A program made the translations under genes and the position numbers. DNA of 64,000 bases from Rhodanobacter glycinis (GTDB lineage: Bacteria > Pseudomonadota > Gammaproteobacteria > Xanthomonadales > Rhodanobacteraceae), in the NCBI RefSeq assembly GCF_006438785.1, contig NZ_RCZB01000001.1, forward strand, positions 1,127,912 through 1,191,911. The letters are read 5' to 3'. The notes below the pieces were generated by a model, which searched no databases, had not been told where the DNA came from, and saw only the letters and a program-made list of their open reading frames with translations. Positions 9,968-19,284 of the stretch are shown in pieces. The stretch's first letter is position 1. Each line of letters starts with the position of its first letter.

Positions 9968-11437
9968 TCAGGCACGGTGGACCGCCGCCAGCACATCGGA
10001 AGCGATCGGATGCCCCGCCGGCAGGGTGCGGATGGCGTGCACCGTAGCCCCCAGTGGCGGCTGCCCGAACCAGGCCAGCGACGTCGCCAGCGCGGCCACT
10101 TCGCCCAGGATCAGCAGGGCTGGTGAGTGCACCGCATGGAAAGCCGCCCGCTCGGCCAGGTTGGCCAGGGTGCCGGTGATGACGCGCTGGTCCGGGCGTG
10201 AGCCGTTCTCGATCAGCGCGAACGGGGTCGATGGCGCACGGCCATGTTCGATCAGCCGTGCCCGCAGCCCGCCCAGTTCGGCCACGCCCATGTACACCGC
10301 CAGCGTCTGCCGTTCCTGCGCCAGTGCGGTCCAGTCCAGGGTATCGCGCGAGGACTGGCAGTGGGCGGTGACGAAACGCACCGACTGCGCGTGATCGCGA
10401 TGGGTCAGCGGCACACCGGCATAGGCCGCGCAGGCCACGGCGGCGGTGATGCCGGGCACCACCTCGTACGGAATCCCCTGCTCGCGCAGAAACTCGAGCT
10501 CCTCACCGCCGCGGCCGAACACGAATGGATCGCCTCCCTTCAGTCGTACCACCCGCCGCCCGGCCTGCGCGTGTCGCAGCAGCAATGCGTGGATGCCGTC
10601 CTGGGTAGTGTGGTGATAGCCAGCCTGCTTGCCGACCTCGATGCGCTCGGCGTCGCGGCGCGCCAGGTCAAGCACCTCGGCGCTGACCAGCCGGTCGTGC
10701 AGGATCACGTCGGCCTCGTTCAGCGCGCGCAAGGCGCGCAAGGTAAGCAGGCCCGGATCGCCGGGGCCGGCGCCGACCAGCACGACCGATCCGGCCGATG
10801 CGACCGGCGACGACGCCAGCGCCTGTTCTGCCGTCTGCCGCGCCGCATCCGGCCGGCCCTGGCGCAGCAGTGAGGCGACCGGGCCGGCGAACAGGCTCTC
10901 GTAGAAGCGTCGCCGTGCCGCCATGTCCGGATGCCGCACGCGGATGCGCTTGCGCAGGCGCGCCGCCAGCGTGGCCAGCGCGCCCAGCGAATGATCTAGC
11001 AGCGTCTCCAGCCGCTCGCGCAGCAGCCGCGCCAGCATCGGCGCCTCGCCACCGCTGGAGATCGCGATGATCAGCGGCGACCGGTCCACCACCGCCGGTA
11101 CGTGGAAACTCGACAGCACCGCATCGTCGACCACGTTGACGAAGATCCGCCGCAGCTCGGCGAAGGTGGCGATCAGCCGGTTCAGTTCGATGTCGGACGT
11201 GGCCGCCACCACCAGCCAGACCCGATCCAGCCAACTTTCCTGGAATGCATCCGGGCGATGGGCGATGCGGCCCTCCGTCGTCCATCGCTGCAGTTGCGGC
11301 GTCAGCGTGGGCGCGTTCACCGTGACCTGCGCCTGCGCGCCGAGCAAGGCAGCGATCTTGCGCTCGGCCACCGGCCCGCCACCTACAACCAGCACGGCGC
11401 GACGGGACAGATCGGCGAACAGCGGATAGAGCTTCAT
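9968..11437 (-). CDS. cysG: Siroheme synthase (trifunctional)
   Basis: Makes siroheme, the cofactor of the sulfite reductase CysI encoded nearby. The 489 residues combine an N-terminal precorrin-2 dehydrogenase/sirohydrochlorin ferrochelatase (Rossmann motif [11 protein letters not shown] near 17-27, the helical dimerisation region ending near 210) and a C-terminal uroporphyrinogen-III methyltransferase ([18 protein letters not shown] from about 217, [16 protein letters not shown], and a GVGELGGLRA-like AdoMet loop written MGVAELGG). All three activities appear intact. It is divergent from the CysB-like regulator across 322 bases. Confidence 0.96.
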   Translation of the reverse strand: MKLYPLFADLSRRAVLVVGGGPVAERKIAALLGAQAQVTVNAPTLTPQLQRWTTEGRIAHRPDAFQESWLDRVWLVVAATSDIELNRLIATFAELRRIFVNVVDDAVLSSFHVPAVVDRSPLIIAISSGGEAPMLARLLRERLETLLDHSLGALATLAARLRKRIRVRHPDMAARRRFYESLFAGPVASLLRQGRPDAARQTAEQALASSPVASAGSVVLVGAGPGDPGLLTLRALRALNEADVILHDRLVSAEVLDLARRDAERIEVGKQAGYHHTTQDGIHALLLRHAQAGRRVVRLKGGDPFVFGRGGEELEFLREQGIPYEVVPGITAAVACAAYAGVPLTHRDHAQSVRFVTAHCQSSRDTLDWTALAQERQTLAVYMGVAELGGLRARLIEHGRAPSTPFALIENGSRPDQRVITGTLANLAERAAFHAVHSPALLILGEVAALATSLAWFGQPPLGATVHAIRTLPAGHPIASDVLAAVHRA

Positions 11438-11759
11438 TCGGGCGGGTCCGGCTTCGCAGGCAGTGGAGACGAAGCCACGCTACGCAACGCATTCCACCCC
11501 GGCAAATGATTTGCGTCATCGCGCATATGCCGTCACGTTATGGACGGCCAAAACAACACAGGTCTTGACCTTGCGAACAAATGGACGTATAGACGTCTGA
11601 TCATGATTGACATCATTCGTTTCGGCGAGCTCCATGACGGCATCCATTCAGCCGTCCACACGCATGCGTCAGACATGATTACGGTTCGTTCGATGCGATG
11701 TAATCGTGTTCCGCTCGCGCCTCAATCCAACGATCCCGACCGCTCACGAGCCCATCGCC
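11438..11759. other. Divergent control region cysG / CysB-like regulator
   Basis: No gene is seen. The rightward promoter for the regulator (11565-11593) and an inverted repeat over its -10 are listed separately. It leaves an untranslated leader of about 160 bases before the regulator ATG at 11760. A leftward promoter for cysG could not be assigned with confidence. Confidence 0.5.
11565..11597 (+). promoter_or_regulatory. Sigma-70 promoter with palindrome over the -10 (CysB-like gene)
   Basis: TTGACC (11565-11570), a 17-base spacer and TATAGA (11588-11593) form a near-consensus promoter. GACGT-ATAG-ACGTC (11584-11597) is a perfect inverted repeat covering the -10. The 11-mer GTATAGACGTC (11587-11597) recurs on the minus strand directly upstream of cysJ (19072-19082). 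This suggests autoregulation by the encoded CysB-like protein or control by a shared factor. Confidence 0.6.
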
Positions 11760-12755
11760 ATGACGCTGATCCAGTTGCGCTACCTGATTGCCATCGCCGA
11801 CTCCGGCCTCAACATCACGCTGGCGGCCGAGCGCGTCCACGCCACCCAGCCCGGCCTGAGCAAGCAGCTCAGGCAGCTTGAGGACGAGCTGGGCTTCCAG
11901 CTGTTCGTGCGCAAGGGCAAGAGCCTCGACTCGGTGACCCACGCCGGCCGGCACGTGCTCGAACGCGCCCGCACGATCCTCGCTGAGGCCGCCAATATCC
12001 GTTCCATCGCCGCCAATCTGCGCAACGAGGCGCGCGGCGAACTGCGCATCGCCACCACGCATACCCAGGCCCGTTTCGCCCTGCCCGCCGCGATCGGCGC
12101 GCTGAGCCTGCGCTATCCGCAAGTCAGCGTGCATCTGCAACCGAGCCGCGACGCGGAAGTGCTGGCGCAACTGGAGGCTGGCCGCGTCGACCTCGCGGTG
12201 ATCAGCAGTGCCGGCGCCCCGCCGAACACGGGCATCGCGCTGCCGGCCTATCGCTGGCATCGGGTCATCGTCGCGCCGCAAGGCCACCCGCTGACGAGCA
12301 GCGGCCAGCCACCGTCGCTCGATGAACTGGCGGCGCTGCCGCTGGTCAGCTACGAATCCTCGCTGAAGGCCGACTCGTCGCTGCGCCGGGCGTTCGAAGC
12401 CGTCGATCTGCGTCCGCACATCGCGATGACCGCCGGCGATGCCGACCTGATCAAGACCTATGTACGCGCCGGCCTGGGCATCGGCGTACTGGCCGAGATG
12501 GCCATGCTCGACAGCGACACCGACCTGGACACGCTGCCGGCCGACCACCTGTTTCCCCAGTGCACGACCTGGATCGTGCTGCGCCGGGAAAGCGTGCTGC
12601 GCGAGTACGTGCTGGAGTTCATCGCCCAGTTCGCACCACATCTGGACCGCCGCGACGTGGTGCGCGCACTGGCTGCCGACACAGTGCCGGCCGAGTGGTC
12701 GACCGTGCCGCATTGGCGGGAACGGCCAACGGTTTCGCTGCCCGACGCGGCCTGA
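11760..12755 (+). CDS. LysR-family regulator, CysB-like
   Basis: Transcription factor likely to control sulfur assimilation. The N-terminus (MTLIQLRYLIAIADSGLNIT, then TQPGLSKQLRQLEDELGFQLF) aligns with CysB, including the helix-turn-helix at about residues 18-38 and the VTHAGRHVL linker; the effector domain spans about 90-300. The product is 331 residues, close to CysB (324 in E. coli). The open frame begins at 11706, but the ATG at 11760 gives the CysB-type start. It sits between cysG and the sat-cysHIJ block. Known CysB proteins activate cys genes with N-acetylserine; that ligand is inferred here. Confidence 0.88.
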   Translation: MTLIQLRYLIAIADSGLNITLAAERVHATQPGLSKQLRQLEDELGFQLFVRKGKSLDSVTHAGRHVLERARTILAEAANIRSIAANLRNEARGELRIATTHTQARFALPAAIGALSLRYPQVSVHLQPSRDAEVLAQLEAGRVDLAVISSAGAPPNTGIALPAYRWHRVIVAPQGHPLTSSGQPPSLDELAALPLVSYESSLKADSSLRRAFEAVDLRPHIAMTAGDADLIKTYVRAGLGIGVLAEMAMLDSDTDLDTLPADHLFPQCTTWIVLRRESVLREYVLEFIAQFAPHLDRRDVVRALAADTVPAEWSTVPHWRERPTVSLPDAA

Positions 12756-12785
12756 CCGACCCTACCGCCGCACACACTCCCCCGC

Positions 12786-12916
12786 ATCGTCATTCCGTCG
12801 CAGGCCGGAATCGCTTTTCAGCAGCGAAGGCGGTTATCGCGACTTCAAGTCGCGTGACCGGTGCCGCCGCCAACGTGCCAAGCCAATGCGATTCCGGCCT
12901 GCGCCGGAATGACGAT
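12786..12916. repeat. Paired 29-base inverted intergenic repeat
   Basis: The arms at 12786-12814 and 12888-12916 are inverse copies differing at one base, built around CATTCCG and CCGGAATG. About 73 unrelated bases separate them. This looks like a dispersed intergenic repeat of the kind common in xanthomonads and can fold into a long stem. It lies between the stop of the CysB-like gene and the terminator of the sulfurylase gene. Confidence 0.7.
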
Positions 12917-12969
12917 ATGGGGGATTCCCGCTTGGCCGGCTTCGCAGTTGAAAGCGCCTCGTGAAAATC

Positions 12970-13003
12970 GCGTCGCCGGGAGCTTTAGAGATCCCGGCGA
13001 CGC
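12970..13003 (-). terminator. Rho-independent terminator of the cysJIH-sat operon
   Basis: A perfect 12-bp stem (GCGTCGCCGGGA with TCCCGGCGACGC) around a 10-base loop starts 8 bases after the sulfurylase stop. On the minus strand the stem is followed by GATTTTC, a modest U-tract. Confidence 0.8.
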
Positions 13004-13011
13004 TTCAATGC

Positions 13012-14769
13012 TCAACCCTCTATCAGTCCCTTGTTGCGCAACAGCGCCAGTACCTGGCGGGCCAGCGCCGTCGGCTCGGCGGCATTGCCATCGATGCGCA
13101 GTTCCGGTTGTTCGGGTGCTTCGTAGGGATCGCTGATGCCGGTGAACTGGGTGATCTTGCCGGCGCGCGCCTGTGCATAGAGACCTTTGCGGTCGCGTGC
13201 CTCGCATACCTCCAGCGTGGTGGCGACATGGATTTCGATGAAATCACCGTGCGCCTCGACCAGCGCGCGGGATTCCGCGCGGGCGTCGGCATACGGGGCG
13301 ATCGGCGCGCACACCACGATGCCGCCGTGACGCACGATCTCGCTGGCGACGTAACCGATGCGAGTGACGTTGGCGGCGCGATCCTCGCGCGAGAAACCCA
13401 GCCCGCGCGACAGGTGCTTGCGCACCTCGTCGCCGTCGAGCACGGTCACCGGCCGGCTGGTGTGCTCCAGCAGCTGCGCGATCACCGCCTGCGCGATGGT
13501 CGACTTGCCGGCGCCGGACAGACCGGTGAAGAACAGCGCGAAGCCGCGTGGCGCGTGAACCGGGTGGCGCTCGCGCAGGATCTTCACCACGTCCGGGAAG
13601 CTGAACCACGACGGGATCTCGCTACCCTCATGCAAGTGCTGGCGCAACTGTGTGCCGGAAATGTCGCGCACTTCGTCGTCGGCCGCGACCTCGGTCGATG
13701 GCAGATAGCTGTCGCGATTGGCCGCATAGACCATCGCCGGGAACGGCACGATCTGGATGCCGAGTTCGTTCTGATGCTGCTCCAGCAGCGTCTGCGCATC
13801 GAACGGCCCATAGAACGGCTGGCCGTTCGAATCCTTGCCGGGGCCGGCATGGTCGCGCCCCACGATGAAATGGCTGGCGCCGTAGTTCTTGCGGATGATT
13901 GCGTGCCACAGCGCCTCGCGCGGGCCACCCATGCGCATCGCCAGCGGCAGCAGCGACAGTTTTACGCTGTCCGCCGGATAGTGCGGCAGCAGCGCGCGGA
14001 TGCAGCGCACACGGGTGTAATGATCGACATCGCCCGGCTTGGTGCGCCCCACCGAGGGCTGGATCAGCAGCTTGGCACCGACCAGCTGCGCGGCGCGCTG
14101 GGTCAGCTCGCGATGCGCGCGATGCATCGGGTTGCGTGTCTGGAACGCCACGATGCGGCTCCAGTCATTCGCCACGAACCAGTCGCGCAGGCTGCGCGGG
14201 GTGTCGCGCAGCTCGCCGAAATCGTAGTGCGCGGGTTGCTGGATGCCGCGCACGCGGCCGCCCAATGCCACCGGCTTGGTGCGATCGAGCAATTCGGCCA
14301 CGCCGGGATGCAGGCGATCAGTCGTGCCGAATACGCGTTTCGCCTCGTGCAGGCGATCGGGCCAGTAGACGTCGTGCACTTCCAGCACCGCCAACGGCAC
14401 GCCCTGGCTGTCGCGCAGCGCGACCTCGCTGCCGGTGGACAATTGCGCGGCAAAATCTTCGCTCACGTCCAGGGTGATCGGGATCGGCCACAGCGTACCG
14501 TCGGCGAGGCGCAGTTCTTCCACCACGCGGTCGTAGTCGCGCCGGCCGAGGAAACCTTCCAACGGCGAGAACGCGCCGCTTAACAGCAACTCCAGATCGC
14601 ACAGCTGGCGAGTGTTGAGATCGACCCAAGGCAATTGGGCACTGCGCTGCTTCAGCGCCTCCGCTTCGGCGGGCGACAGATACAGCTCCTTCAGCACGCC
14701 GCCGTGCGGAGCGATCAGGGTTTCCTCGGGAACAAGCTCGGGGTTCGGGGCAAGCGCGGTGTGACTCAT
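13012..14769 (-). CDS. sat: Fused ATP sulfurylase / APS kinase
   Basis: Converts sulfate and ATP to APS, then phosphorylates APS to PAPS. Of 585 residues, about the first 390 are a single-chain Sat-type ATP sulfurylase, with QTRNPMHRAH near 210 holding the ATP-binding HxxH motif, and GRDHAGPG further on. About 400-585 is an APS kinase with an intact P-loop GLSGAGKST near 414-422, DGDEVRKHL, and NVTRIGYVA. The order sulfurylase-kinase resembles the Aquifex and fungal fusions, but the P-loop is complete, so the kinase should be active. Many gammaproteobacteria use CysD with CysN or CysNC instead. The ATG at 14769 (MSHTALAP) is chosen over a longer open frame that runs back into cysH. Last gene of the cysJIH-sat operon. 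Confidence 0.93.
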   Translation of the reverse strand: MSHTALAPNPELVPEETLIAPHGGVLKELYLSPAEAEALKQRSAQLPWVDLNTRQLCDLELLLSGAFSPLEGFLGRRDYDRVVEELRLADGTLWPIPITLDVSEDFAAQLSTGSEVALRDSQGVPLAVLEVHDVYWPDRLHEAKRVFGTTDRLHPGVAELLDRTKPVALGGRVRGIQQPAHYDFGELRDTPRSLRDWFVANDWSRIVAFQTRNPMHRAHRELTQRAAQLVGAKLLIQPSVGRTKPGDVDHYTRVRCIRALLPHYPADSVKLSLLPLAMRMGGPREALWHAIIRKNYGASHFIVGRDHAGPGKDSNGQPFYGPFDAQTLLEQHQNELGIQIVPFPAMVYAANRDSYLPSTEVAADDEVRDISGTQLRQHLHEGSEIPSWFSFPDVVKILRERHPVHAPRGFALFFTGLSGAGKSTIAQAVIAQLLEHTSRPVTVLDGDEVRKHLSRGLGFSREDRAANVTRIGYVASEIVRHGGIVVCAPIAPYADARAESRALVEAHGDFIEIHVATTLEVCEARDRKGLYAQARAGKITQFTGISDPYEAPEQPELRIDGNAAEPTALARQVLALLRNKGLIEG

Positions 14770-14824
14770 GGTGGCGAGATTCCAGTCGGGGTAAGAAGGC
14801 CGTCGCTGCGCGATGGCTGGCGGG

Positions 14825-15547
14825 TCATGCGATGCTGTGCAGTCCGCATTCGCGTTTGAGTCCGAAGAAGCGGGTGTCCTCGGCGTCCATGCCCGGCTCC
14901 CAGCGATGGCTGGTGTGGATGTCGCCGATCGATACATAGCCCTGTTGCCACAACGGGTGGTACGGCAGGCTGTGGCGCGCGAGGTAGTTGCCGACGTCGC
15001 GATCGCTCCAGTCGGCCAGCGGGTGGAATTTCCAGCGACCGTTTCTGCGTTCGACGAAGTCGATCTCGGCGCGACTGCGTGCCTGGCTCCGACGCAACCC
15101 GGCGAACCAGCCAGCGGCGTCGAGTTCGCGCAAGGCGCGCTGCATCGGCTCGACCTTGCGCAGCTGGTTGTAGCGATCCAGCCCCTCGATGCCCTGCTCC
15201 CACAGCCGACCATGACGCGCTTCCATCCAGCTGATGCCGATGAGCGGGCGATAGATCTTGAGGTTCAGCCCGAGCCGTTCGGTCAACTCGTCGACGAAAC
15301 GATAGGTCTCCGGAAACAGGTAACCGGTATCGATCAGCACCACCGGCATCTGCGACCGCTGCCGCGTCACCATGTGCAGCGACACCGCCGCCTGCGCACC
15401 GAAGCTCGACGACAGCACATGCTCGCCGCGGACATGTTCCAATGCCCAGGCCACACGTTGTTCGGCGGTGAGTCGGGCCAGCGCGACATTCAGCTCGGCC
15501 AAGGCCTGCGGTTCGTGCAGCGTTTGCTCGACCAGCGTGGCGCTCAT
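14825..15547 (-). CDS. cysH: Phosphoadenylylsulfate (PAPS) reductase
   Basis: Reduces PAPS to sulfite with thioredoxin as donor. The 240-residue product has the [14 protein letters not shown] pyrophosphatase-like loop near 50, [12 protein letters not shown] near 73-84, and the C-terminal KRECGLH motif with the catalytic Cys. The paired cysteines that bind the iron-sulfur cluster in APS reductases are absent: the corresponding region reads [10 protein letters not shown]. It is therefore a PAPS enzyme, which fits the intact APS kinase next door. Its ATG at 15547 overlaps the cysI stop (ATGA), indicating translational coupling. A longer frame upstream lies inside cysI and is rejected. Confidence 0.96.
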   Translation of the reverse strand: MSATLVEQTLHEPQALAELNVALARLTAEQRVAWALEHVRGEHVLSSSFGAQAAVSLHMVTRQRSQMPVVLIDTGYLFPETYRFVDELTERLGLNLKIYRPLIGISWMEARHGRLWEQGIEGLDRYNQLRKVEPMQRALRELDAAGWFAGLRRSQARSRAEIDFVERRNGRWKFHPLADWSDRDVGNYLARHSLPYHPLWQQGYVSIGDIHTSHRWEPGMDAEDTRFFGLKRECGLHSIA

Positions 15548-17250
15548 GCGACCACCTCGGCTGGAATGCGTCGCGAGGGGATCGGCGTGAGGATGCCGGC
15601 GCGCAACAGGAAATCGCCGAAGCCTTCGCCCTCGCCGCGTTCGGCGGCATAACGCGCCAACAGCGGATCGAGCGTGTCGAGGATCGCCGCCTCGTCCACA
15701 TTCTCGCGATGCACCTGGTTCAGCCGCTGGCCTGTGAAATCGGCGCCGAGGCGCAGGTCGTAGCGGCCAGGCCCGCGCCCGACCAGCGCGATCTCGCCCA
15801 GGTAAGGCCGCGAGCAACCGTTGGGGCAGCCGGACAGGCGCAGCAGGATCGGCGCGTGGGCGAGTCCGTGGCGTGCGAGCAGCGCCTCCAGCTTCGGCAG
15901 CAGCGTCGGCAGGTAGCGTTCGCTCTCGGCCATGGCCAGGCCGCAGGTCGGCAGCGCGACGCAGGCGATCGCGTGACGGCGGATGCCACTCTGCTTCTCA
16001 TAGACGTCCAGACCGTGCGCGCGAACGATGGCGTCGATGCGGGCGCGCTCGTGTGCAGCGACGTTCGCCGCGATCACGTTCTGGTTGCAGGTCAGCCGGA
16101 AGTCGCCAGTGTGCACTTGCGCCAGCTCGCGCAAGCCGCTGAGCCAGCGTCGCTCGCCCACGTCGGCCAGCCGGCCGGACTCGATATGCAAGGTAAGATG
16201 CCAGTGGCCGTCGTGACCCTCGACCCAGCCGTAGCGGTCGCCATTGTGTTCGAAGCGGTAGTCGCGCGCGGGCGCCAGCGTGTAGCCGAGGCGCGACTCC
16301 AGCTCCACCTTGAACACATCCAGGCCGCGATGGTCGAGCGTGTATTTCAATCGCGCATGCTTGCGCTCGACGCGGTCGCCCCAGTCGCGCTGCACGCCGA
16401 TCACCGCCTCGGCCACGCCGAACAGCTGCTCCGGCGTGACGAAGCCGATCACGCTGGCCAGCCGCGGATAGGTGTCGGCATCGCCATGGCTGGCCCCCAT
16501 GCCGCCGCCAATGGCGATATTGAAGCCGCACAGCACGCCCTGCTCGACGATGGCGATCAGACCCAGGTCCTGCGCGAACACGTCGATGTCGTTGAGCGGC
16601 GGAATCGCCAGTCCGATCTTGAACTTGCGCGGCAGATAGGTGGCCCCGTACAGCGGCTCCCGCTCCTCAACGGGATGGTCTTCGCCCACGAGCTGCTCAC
16701 CATCCAGCCAGATCTCATGGTACGCCCGCGTCTTCGGTGCCAGTTCGGTGGACAACCGCGTGGCCCAGGCATAGGCCTCGGCATGCGCAGACGATTCGAT
16801 AGGATTGGCCGTGCTCACCACGTTGCGCACCACGTCGCCGCAGGCGGCGATGGTGGTCGCCAGCGCATCATGGATCGCCGCGATGGTCGGCTTGAGCTTG
16901 TGCTTGATGATGCCGTGCCACTGGAACGTCTGCCGCGTGGTGATGCGCAGCGAACCGTTGGCGTAGTCGCGCGCGATGCGGTCGAACACCAGCCATTGCG
17001 CCGGCGTCACCACGCCGCTGGGCAGCCGCGCGCGCAGCATGAAGGCGTAGGCCGGTTCAAGCTTCTGCCGGCGGCGCTCCTCGCGCAGGTCGCGGTCGTC
17101 CTGCAGGTAGCTGCCGTGAAATTTCAGCAGCTTGTTGTCGTCCTCGCCGATCGCACCGGTGACCGGGTCGGCCAAGCCTTCGACGATGCCGCCACGCAGG
17201 AAACGACTGGCGGCCTTGATATGTTCCAGATCGGAAAGTTTCGTGGTCAT
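15544..17250 (-). CDS. cysI: Sulfite reductase hemoprotein (beta) subunit
   Basis: Reduces sulfite to sulfide by six electrons using siroheme and a [4Fe-4S] cluster. The 568 residues contain the duplicated ferredoxin-nitrite/sulfite reductase domains; the cluster/siroheme ligands are visible as [14 protein letters not shown] and, about 40 residues later, [23 protein letters not shown] residues appear as [12 protein letters not shown] near 105. The start is 1 base after the end of cysJ, and its stop overlaps the cysH start. The siroheme comes from CysG, encoded 4 kb away on the same strand. Confidence 0.97.
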   Translation of the reverse strand: MTTKLSDLEHIKAASRFLRGGIVEGLADPVTGAIGEDDNKLLKFHGSYLQDDRDLREERRRQKLEPAYAFMLRARLPSGVVTPAQWLVFDRIARDYANGSLRITTRQTFQWHGIIKHKLKPTIAAIHDALATTIAACGDVVRNVVSTANPIESSAHAEAYAWATRLSTELAPKTRAYHEIWLDGEQLVGEDHPVEEREPLYGATYLPRKFKIGLAIPPLNDIDVFAQDLGLIAIVEQGVLCGFNIAIGGGMGASHGDADTYPRLASVIGFVTPEQLFGVAEAVIGVQRDWGDRVERKHARLKYTLDHRGLDVFKVELESRLGYTLAPARDYRFEHNGDRYGWVEGHDGHWHLTLHIESGRLADVGERRWLSGLRELAQVHTGDFRLTCNQNVIAANVAAHERARIDAIVRAHGLDVYEKQSGIRRHAIACVALPTCGLAMAESERYLPTLLPKLEALLARHGLAHAPILLRLSGCPNGCSRPYLGEIALVGRGPGRYDLRLGADFTGQRLNQVHRENVDEAAILDTLDPLLARYAAERGEGEGFGDFLLRAGILTPIPSRRIPAEVVA

Positions 17251-17251
17251 G

Positions 17252-19057
17252 TCAGTACACGTCGCGAGCGTAGCGGCCCTGTTGCAGGAGTTCGCCGAGC
17301 CAGGCCTTCGCCACGTCGGGCGATTGGCTGCCGTAGGTGGCGATCACGTCGATCAGCGCCGCATGGACATCGCGAGCCATGTGGCTGGAATCACCGCAGA
17401 CGTAGATATTCGCGCCGGCTTTCAGCCACGCATGCAACTCGGCGCCCTGTTCGCGCAGGCGTTGCTGGACATAAGTCTTATCGGTGGAATCGCGCGAGAA
17501 CGCCAGATCCAGCCGGTGCAGCGAACCGTCCTTCAGCGCCTGCTGCCACTCGACCTGATAGAGGAAGTCACTGGTGAAATGGCGGTTGCCGAAGAACAGC
17601 CAGTTGCGGCCGCTGGCGCCGCTCTCCCGGCGTTCCTGCACGAAGGCGCGGAACGGCGCCACGCCGGTGCCCGGGCCGATCATGATGATGTCGCGCGAGC
17701 CATCGGCGGGCAGGCGGAAGCGTTCGTTCGGCTCGATGAAGACAGGCAACCTGCCGTCCTCGTCGGTCGCGGCGAGCAGGTCGGATGCCGCTCCCCAATG
17801 TGCGCTGCCGTGCGCTTCGTAATCGACCACCGCGACCGTGAGGTGCACTTCCTCGCCCACCGCCTTCGGACTGGAGGCGATCGAGTACAGCCGCGGCGCC
17901 AACGGTCGCAATGCTGCCACCAGCATTTCCGGCTGCCACGTCGCCGGGTGGCGATGCAGCAGGTCGATCGGCTGGTCGACAGCCAGCAGCGCCGCGAACT
18001 CTGCGGCGTGTTCCGGTTGCAGCACGCGCGTCAGGCCGCCGTCGCCGCTTGCGGCGGCCAGCGCCGCGATGAAGGGGCGATTGAGCCGGGTGATCTCGCG
18101 TTCCTGTCCCAGCCATTGCCGCAACGCCAGCGTGCGGTCCTGGTGTGTGACCTTAAGCGCGCCATCGAATCGCAACGCATCCAGCCATTGCTCCACCAGC
18201 GCCGGCGGATTGCGCGGCCACACGCCCAGCGCGTCACCGGGCTCGTAACGCAGCCCGGAACCTTCCAGCGACAACTCGATATGGCGCACGTCGCGTTCGC
18301 TGTCGCGTGCCACGATGCGCTGGTTGGCCAGCACTGTGGCCATGAACGGCTGCTCGCGCGATTGACTGCTGCGGCTTGGCACCGCGTGCAGCGGAGTGAC
18401 CCGCGCGGGCGTGCCGGCCTGCTTCAGCAATTCGCGCACCTGTTCTAGCGTCTGTTCCGCCCAGGGCGTGGCCACCGCCTCGACCTCCACGTCCGCTTCG
18501 CCCAGTGCGGCGAAACGGCTGCCGCCCAGCTCGGCCAGCCGCGCATCGAGCTGGCGACCGATCACGCAGAACTGCGGGTAGCTCGAATCGCCCAGCCCCA
18601 GCACGGCAAACCGCAAGGCCGGCAGCTTCGGCGCGCGCTTGCCGGCGATGAACTCGAACAGGCCGCGGGCATCGTCCGGTGGCTCGCCGTCGCCCTGGGT
18701 GCTGATTACGATGACCAGATGACGCTCCAGCGCCAGCTCGCGCTGCGGATAGGCATCGGCACGCAGCAACCGCACCGGCAAACCGGCAGCCTCGCTGCGC
18801 CTGGCCAGCTGCTCGGCGATGCGCTTCGCGTTACCGGTCTGGCTGCCGTAGACAATGGTCATTCGATCGGGCGTCTTGCCCGCCACGGCGACAACGGCCG
18901 AACCACTGCGCTGCGCCTGCACTGCCTGTTCAGCGCTCCATGCGGCCACCCAGTACAGCTGCGCTGCAGAAAGGCCTTCCATGCCCCGTGCCAGCAGGGC
19001 AAGTTTTTCCGCATCCAGGCTGGCCGCGGAAAGGTTCGGCACTACGACAGAATTCAC
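17252..19057 (-). CDS. cysJ: Sulfite reductase flavoprotein (alpha) subunit
   Basis: Passes electrons from NADPH through FAD and FMN to CysI. In order: a flavodoxin domain ([16 protein letters not shown] near 66-81), an FAD-binding domain with RLYSIASSP, and an NADPH domain with [12 protein letters not shown] and the C-terminal RYARDVY. I place the start at GTG 19057, which has GGAG five bases upstream and gives 601 residues, near the E. coli 599. The frame stays open upstream to 19390, but that extension would translate through the perfect inverted repeat at 19067-19098. First gene of cysJ-cysI-cysH-sat. Confidence 0.93.
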   Translation of the reverse strand: MNSVVVPNLSAASLDAEKLALLARGMEGLSAAQLYWVAAWSAEQAVQAQRSGSAVVAVAGKTPDRMTIVYGSQTGNAKRIAEQLARRSEAAGLPVRLLRADAYPQRELALERHLVIVISTQGDGEPPDDARGLFEFIAGKRAPKLPALRFAVLGLGDSSYPQFCVIGRQLDARLAELGGSRFAALGEADVEVEAVATPWAEQTLEQVRELLKQAGTPARVTPLHAVPSRSSQSREQPFMATVLANQRIVARDSERDVRHIELSLEGSGLRYEPGDALGVWPRNPPALVEQWLDALRFDGALKVTHQDRTLALRQWLGQEREITRLNRPFIAALAAASGDGGLTRVLQPEHAAEFAALLAVDQPIDLLHRHPATWQPEMLVAALRPLAPRLYSIASSPKAVGEEVHLTVAVVDYEAHGSAHWGAASDLLAATDEDGRLPVFIEPNERFRLPADGSRDIIMIGPGTGVAPFRAFVQERRESGASGRNWLFFGNRHFTSDFLYQVEWQQALKDGSLHRLDLAFSRDSTDKTYVQQRLREQGAELHAWLKAGANIYVCGDSSHMARDVHAALIDVIATYGSQSPDVAKAWLGELLQQGRYARDVY

Positions 19058-19066
19058 GGCTACTCC

Positions 19067-19098
19067 ATTTGGACGTCTATACTTCTCGACGTCCAAAT
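19067..19098 (-). promoter_or_regulatory. Perfect 11-bp inverted repeat at the cysJ promoter
   Basis: ATTTGGACGTC and GACGTCCAAAT flank a 10-base spacer. On the minus strand the spacer and right arm include TATAGA, a -10 candidate 18 bases before the GTG, with no -35 match at 16-18 bases. GTATAGACGTC is shared with the promoter of the CysB-like gene. An activator-dependent promoter or an operator occluding the -10 would both fit; a very short leader is implied. Confidence 0.65.
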
Positions 19099-19284
19099 TA
19101 TTTTTTAACGCTGCGAAGGGGAAAGGATGTGTCGGCATGTGCTTATGCCGAGGCCTTATTTCCAGGTGCAGAATGGCCTTCGACACCTGGAACACCTTCC
19201 GCGCCGCAGACGCACCCCTCCCACCCCTGCCGTCATCCTCCGAATCCCTCACCTTCCCGCCATAGTCGCCGCTACAATGCGCGA

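Noticed and set aside
11540..11881. Small plus-strand frame across the CysB-like promoter
   Set aside because: It runs through the promoter into the regulator gene in another frame and has no family resemblance.
12961..14583. Long open frame antisense to the fused sulfurylase/kinase
   Set aside because: It crosses the operon terminator and is antisense to a conserved gene; no motif supports it.
15709..17577. Long open frame antisense to cysI and the 3' end of cysJ
   Set aside because: Same reasoning: composition-driven shadow of real genes; no ribosome-binding site or recognisable domain.
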